Positions 21,921-24,552 of a DNA stretch of 24,552 nt are shown in pieces. Position 1 is the stretch's first letter, and every line of letters begins with the position of its first letter. The DNA comes from Lentisphaeria bacterium (GTDB lineage Bacteria; Verrucomicrobiota; Lentisphaeria; Victivallales; UBA1829): assembly GCA_017456805.1 (NCBI GenBank), contig JAFTIQ010000028.1:1-24552 (forward strand), read 5' to 3'. The position numbers and the translations under genes were made by a program. The notes beneath the pieces are model-generated. The model worked only from the letters and a program-made list of their open reading frames with translations, was not told where the DNA came from and made no database searches.

Positions 21921-23042
21921 TTACAGGCTGATTTCTGCAAACTCAATATTTGTTCTGTCTGTATCTTCTCCTTCGTACCAAACGATGTAGGCGGTATCAT
22001 GTCCGGAGGCGATCCCGGCGGGCAGTCCGAGGGAGAATTTTGTCATTTCGTTCCACGCGCCGTTCACATGATTTTGTTTTGAGGTCTGCTTTTTGTTTTC
22101 CAGACTGCTGATCTCAAGCGTTTCCGGCTGGAATGTTCTGCCGCGGTCAAAACTGATTCCTGCAGCAATTTTTGGAATTCCTGTCCGGTCGACCAGCGGG
22201 AGCAGCAGAGCCCCGTTTGAAAATTCAACAGGTTGTCCGGCTTGTCCCGGCAGCCCTGTATCTGCCGGGGCAGTCCAGGTGGATCCCCGGTCATCTGAAT
22301 AACTCATGTGGATATTCCGGTAAGAATTGGAAGCGTTATCCCATGTCCAGTAAAAGTTTACGATTGCATCATCCTGTAAGATGAGTGGACGCTGATCCCA
22401 ATAGAAGATGTTATTTTCCGGATCTTCTGCAGGAATGGCGTGTCTGTTGAATATCAGGTCCTCCGATCCGGAAAATTTCAAAACCGGCAAATGCCGCCAG
22501 ACTTCCCGGGAATCATAAGTTTTGTTCAATTCAAATTGCAGAACTTTTTCCCCGTTGCTGAACGTCAGCAGCGGACCGGTGGTCGGAGTCGATAAATGTT
22601 CAAAGGGCGCGGAATCAATAAATTGCGGCTGACTCCATGTTTTTCCGTTGTCCTCAGATTCGGAAAGGAAAATCCTGCAATCGAGCAGACCGGAATTTTC
22701 TTCTTTGAAAAAAGGGCGTCCGGGGATACTGTCATCCACCCAGCAAAGAGTCATGCAGAGTTTTCCGTTAACCCATGAAGGGAAGCCGGTCCGGAATGTG
22801 CCGGGGCATGAATTCAGCATTGGAGCACGGAAAACATTTTCCGGAGTGCTCCATGAATTGCCGCCATCATCGGAAATGCTGTAAAAAACATTCTGTCCGG
22901 ACAAAGATTCTTTTTGCGGAGCATTTCTCCATGAGACAATGATCTGCCCGGATGGGGTAACGGCGATCCCGGGGAAGGATTGACTTGTATTTTCAGAAAA
23001 ATCATTCCAGGCAGAAACAGTGCTGCGTTTGATTACTTTCAT
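21921..23042 (-). CDS. Sialidase-fold (BNR/Asp-box) protein
   Basis: A 373-residue six-bladed propeller protein with four Asp-box motifs: SISDDGGNSW (55-64), SESEDNGKTW (127-136), SYSDDRGSTW (247-256) and a shorter SFDRGRTF (297-304). This is the sialidase / exo-alpha-sialidase family. The arginine triad and Tyr nucleophile of true sialidases cannot be assigned with certainty, so cleavage of sialic acid is possible but unproven; related BNR proteins act on other sugars. There is no signal peptide, so it is predicted cytoplasmic, which is unusual for a host-glycan sialidase but fits processing of imported oligosaccharides. AAGGAG lies eight bases before the ATG. It is divergent from the LacI gene, which is a likely regulator by position. 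Confidence 0.82.
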   Translation of the reverse strand: MKVIKRSTVSAWNDFSENTSQSFPGIAVTPSGQIIVSWRNAPQKESLSGQNVFYSISDDGGNSWSTPENVFRAPMLNSCPGTFRTGFPSWVNGKLCMTLCWVDDSIPGRPFFKEENSGLLDCRIFLSESEDNGKTWSQPQFIDSAPFEHLSTPTTGPLLTFSNGEKVLQFELNKTYDSREVWRHLPVLKFSGSEDLIFNRHAIPAEDPENNIFYWDQRPLILQDDAIVNFYWTWDNASNSYRNIHMSYSDDRGSTWTAPADTGLPGQAGQPVEFSNGALLLPLVDRTGIPKIAAGISFDRGRTFQPETLEISSLENKKQTSKQNHVNGAWNEMTKFSLGLPAGIASGHDTAYIVWYEGEDTDRTNIEFAEISL

Positions 23043-23126
23043 ATAATGTCTCCTTATTTTTTCAAAGTCTCAAATCGGGAAATCCCGACGAATCCGTTCC
23101 TCCGGCGATCTCTCTTCCGGAATTAC

Positions 23127-23160
23127 CGATGTCCTTTCGCAGTAAAATAGCATCGGACAT
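23127..23160. repeat. Overlapping inverted repeats around the predicted sialidase -10 box
   Basis: CCGATG (23126-23131) pairs with CATCGG (23151-23156), and ATGTCC (23129-23134) pairs with GGACAT (23155-23160), so two alternative pairings share the same arms. The predicted -10 box (23144-23149) lies in the loop. This could be a regulator site or a chance symmetry. Confidence 0.35.
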
Positions 23161-23171
23161 TTATTTTTCAA
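23144..23171 (-). promoter_or_regulatory. Possible promoter of the sialidase-fold gene
   Basis: On the minus strand -35 TTGAAA (23166-23171) and -10 TATTTT (23144-23149) are 16 bases apart. The start codon lies about 100 bases downstream, leaving a leader that includes a small hairpin (TCGGG/CCCGA, 23075-23088). Confidence 0.4.
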
Positions 23172-23246
23172 GCTTTCACCGCTTTCTTTCAAAACTTTTT
23201 CAGATTTTTCCAGCAGAGTACAAATATAAAAAAAATAAAAAAAAGT

Positions 23247-23266
23247 TTATGCAAACATTTGCATAA
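23247..23266. promoter_or_regulatory. LacI-family operator, probable autoregulatory site
   Basis: TTATGCAAA-CA-TTTGCATAA is a perfect 20-bp palindrome with the TGCAAA half-sites typical of LacI-family operators. The right half contains the predicted -35 box of the regulator gene (TTTGCA, 23258-23263), so a bound repressor would block RNA polymerase. It lies 204 bases upstream of the divergent sialidase gene. Confidence 0.8.
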
Positions 23267-23286
23267 TTGAAAAATGGTGCTATTTT
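23258..23286 (+). promoter_or_regulatory. Predicted promoter of the LacI-family regulator gene
   Basis: -35 TTTGCA (23258-23263) and -10 TATTTT (23281-23286) are 17 bases apart, preceded by long A-tracts (about 23227-23244) that could act as an UP element. Both boxes match consensus at four of six bases, so strength may come from the A-tracts. Confidence 0.45.
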
Positions 23287-23345
23287 ATTATCAGATGCAG
23301 ATGAGAAGGAACAGATTTCTGCAAATAAAACGGAGTTGCCGGACA

Positions 23346-24392
23346 ATGAAAAAACGGATTACAGTCAAAGATATTGCGGAGCGCGCAGGCGTGAATTACG
23401 CCACGGTGTCCCGCGCACTGAATCCGGCAACAGCTTCCATGATCAGTGAAAAAGTCCGGAATAATATTCAGGCTATCGCCGATGAACTTGGATACCGCCC
23501 CAGCTATTCCGGAAAATCCATTGTTACGGGAAAGACCTACAAGATCGGCATGATCCTTGGCAGTATGAAGCAGGATTTTGCAGCGCATGACTGGGCGAGG
23601 ATCATGTGTGGTTTGAGCGCAGAAATCCAGAAACACGGGTATGCTTTGACTCTTCTTTATGCGAACGGAACTGAAGCCATGGACACTCAAGTGTTGAATT
23701 TTCTGATGTCCGGGGTTGCTGATGGTTATGTGACTGGCCCTTCCATGGTGAAGGGAAAAGTTACGGAGATGCTGGACAAAATCAAAGTTCCGCTGTGGGT
23801 CGTTTCGGAATCCGGTCAGACAGTGGAAAATGTGAATCATATCCAGCGTGATGATATGGAGTCTTTCAGTGAAGTCTGGCGAAACATTCCGAAACGCTGC
23901 CTGAAAAAAATGTTGTATTTCAGTGAATTCTCCAACGAAAAAAAACTGCGTTTACAGGAAATAGAGCGTGCCGGACAAATGGTCTATCCCGACGGTGCAT
24001 ACTGTATGAAGGGGATGTTTTTTCAGAAAAATATGAGTTCGACAGTTTCCCCGTATCGTCTGGCGATGTCTTGTGCCATGAAAAATATTGATGAACTGAA
24101 AAAATACAAATTCATCTGGTGTGATTCTGACTTGAGCGCACTTGCGATTTATGATGTATTGAGCAATGCCGGCGTGAAAGTCGGAAAAGATATCTTTCTT
24201 GTCGGTTATGGTGATTCGGAAAATTATGGAGAACGACTCTCCCAGCCTGTACTCTCTACGATTTCTGCAAATGCAGAGCGGATCGGAGCGATGCTGGGGA
24301 TAGCGTTGCTGGACCAGATTTCCGGCAAAAAGGAAACAGAGATCGTTGCGAAGACGGTTTTTATTTCAAGAGAGACATTTCCGGTGAAGTGA
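23346..24392 (+). CDS. LacI-family transcriptional regulator
   Basis: A 348-residue protein. The N-terminal helix-turn-helix ITVKDIAERAGVNYATVSRA (5-24) and hinge region (about 45-62) are followed by a periplasmic-binding-protein-like sensor domain starting YKIGMILG near residue 65 and ending with CDSDLSALAIYDVL, VGYGDSE and a PVLSTIS block, all typical of the LacI/GalR family. Such proteins repress sugar-use genes until a sugar or sugar phosphate binds. Start chosen at 23346 because GGAG lies ten bases upstream and the protein then begins directly at the DNA-binding domain; an upstream in-frame ATG at 23274 overlaps the promoter. The operator upstream of its own gene supports autoregulation; the sialidase-fold gene is the nearest likely target. 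Confidence 0.92.
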   Translation: MKKRITVKDIAERAGVNYATVSRALNPATASMISEKVRNNIQAIADELGYRPSYSGKSIVTGKTYKIGMILGSMKQDFAAHDWARIMCGLSAEIQKHGYALTLLYANGTEAMDTQVLNFLMSGVADGYVTGPSMVKGKVTEMLDKIKVPLWVVSESGQTVENVNHIQRDDMESFSEVWRNIPKRCLKKMLYFSEFSNEKKLRLQEIERAGQMVYPDGAYCMKGMFFQKNMSSTVSPYRLAMSCAMKNIDELKKYKFIWCDSDLSALAIYDVLSNAGVKVGKDIFLVGYGDSENYGERLSQPVLSTISANAERIGAMLGIALLDQISGKKETEIVAKTVFISRETFPVK

Positions 24393-24416
24393 TCCGGAAT
24401 TTTTTATAAAGAAACT

Positions 24417-24443
24417 ATAAACCGTGAAGAAATCTCGGTTTAT
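24417..24443. repeat. Inverted repeat after the LacI gene, possible weak terminator
   Basis: ATAAACCG (24417-24424) and CGGTTTAT (24436-24443) form a perfect 8-bp stem with an 11-base loop, 24 bases past the stop codon. No T-run follows, so termination would be inefficient or Rho-assisted. Confidence 0.35.
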
Positions 24444-24463
24444 GCGATATAAAAGTTTGAAAA

Positions 24464-24527
24464 ACCTGTTGAGAAACAGTATTTTATGGTGTTCAAATCC
24501 AAAGGAATACTAACTAACCCAACAGGT
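24464..24527. repeat. Inverted repeat at the right edge, possible end of a mobile element
   Basis: ACCTGTTG (24464-24471) is repeated inverted as CAACAGGT (24520-24527), and the first copy also forms a small hairpin CTGTT-GAGA-AACAG. A ribosome site and ORF start follow at once. The layout resembles the left end of an insertion sequence, but the family cannot be named from this fragment. Confidence 0.35.
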
Positions 24528-24533
24528 GATTCG

Positions 24534-24552
24534 ATGATTAAGATAGCACAAG
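24534..24552 (+). CDS. Start of an ORF cut by the window edge (possible transposase)
   Basis: ATG at 24534 opens a frame reading MIKIAQ before the sequence ends. AGGTG (24524-24528) lies five bases upstream, overlapping the right arm of the inverted repeat. Too little is present for a family call; a transposase is suggested only by the neighbouring inverted repeat. Confidence 0.35.

Larger units (their letters stand above)
23043..23345. other. Divergent intergenic region between the sialidase-fold and LacI genes
   Basis: This is the longest gene-free stretch of the window (about 303 bp). It holds the sialidase ribosome site, a small hairpin, the overlapping inverted repeats, two divergent predicted promoters, A-tracts and the LacI-type operator. 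I see no convincing small ORF or RNA gene in it. Confidence 0.6.

Noticed and set aside
21930..23325. Shared 12-mer GATTTCTGCAAA at 21930-21941 and 23314-23325, downstream of both operator-like sites
   Set aside because: The first copy is within sialidase codons and the spacing differs (54 versus 63 bases); a single 12-mer could be chance.
23274..23345. Upstream ATG at 23274 as start of the LacI-family gene
   Set aside because: It lies before the predicted transcription start and adds 24 residues ahead of the helix-turn-helix that LacI proteins do not have.

Overview
The window looks like accessory, glycan-centred chromosome of a Lentisphaerota/Victivallis-type bacterium. This placement is an inference from gene content, with no marker gene present. 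The clues are an AIDA-type repeat protein with a C-terminal FG-GAP-like tail, a short-leader prepilin-like protein with an FTLIELL N-terminus and a late H...DG region, a heparinase II/III-type lyase, a DUF6067-type glycosidase, a GH95-like enzyme, a sialidase-fold protein and a LacI regulator with its own operator.

Layout, left to right. (1) 1-138: the end of an IS3-family (IS150-like) insertion sequence with the first 30 codons of its transposase, running off the left edge. (2) 171-2699 (-): a large AIDA-repeat adhesin-like protein, divergent from (3) 2915-5137 (+): an SGNH hydrolase followed by a GLF-like FAD oxidoreductase. (4) 5159-5962 (-): an UlaG-like metallo-beta-lactamase-fold hydrolase, convergent with block 3 over a shared hairpin. 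It is divergent from (5) 6140-9205 (+): a PHP-domain protein followed by a calcineurin-type metallophosphoesterase. (6) 21092 down to 9225 (-): eight tightly packed genes, namely prepilin-like protein, heparinase II/III-type lyase, exported beta-rich protein, GH95-like enzyme, DUF6067-type glycosidase, alpha/beta hydrolase, ABC-2 permease and ABC ATPase. They are headed by a perfect-consensus promoter, and a second promoter is likely before the hydrolase. (7) 21273-21659 (-): a small lipoprotein with 15 cysteines and a strong terminator. (8) 21921-23042 (-): a sialidase-fold protein. (9) 23346-24392 (+): a LacI-family regulator. (10) 24464-24552: a short inverted repeat and a truncated ORF that may be the start of another mobile element.

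How the parts may work together (inference). Block 6 reads as a glycan degradation operon. The lyase and the beta-rich protein carry signal peptides and should act outside the cytoplasm. The GH95-like, DUF6067-type and alpha/beta hydrolase proteins carry none and would act on imported oligosaccharides. The transporter at the end is of the exporter (Wzm/Wzt, TagG/TagH) class rather than an importer, and the lead gene is a pseudopilin translationally coupled to the lyase; this combination is the most unusual thing in the window. The LacI-type palindrome in front of the regulator gene overlaps its predicted -35 box, which suggests autoregulation. A near copy of the same operator with the same flanking A-tracts sits about 210 bp upstream of the Cys-rich lipoprotein.

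I saw no tRNA, rRNA or CRISPR array. Intergenic stretches are short; the longest (23043-23345, about 303 bp) holds two predicted promoters, the operator and inverted repeats.
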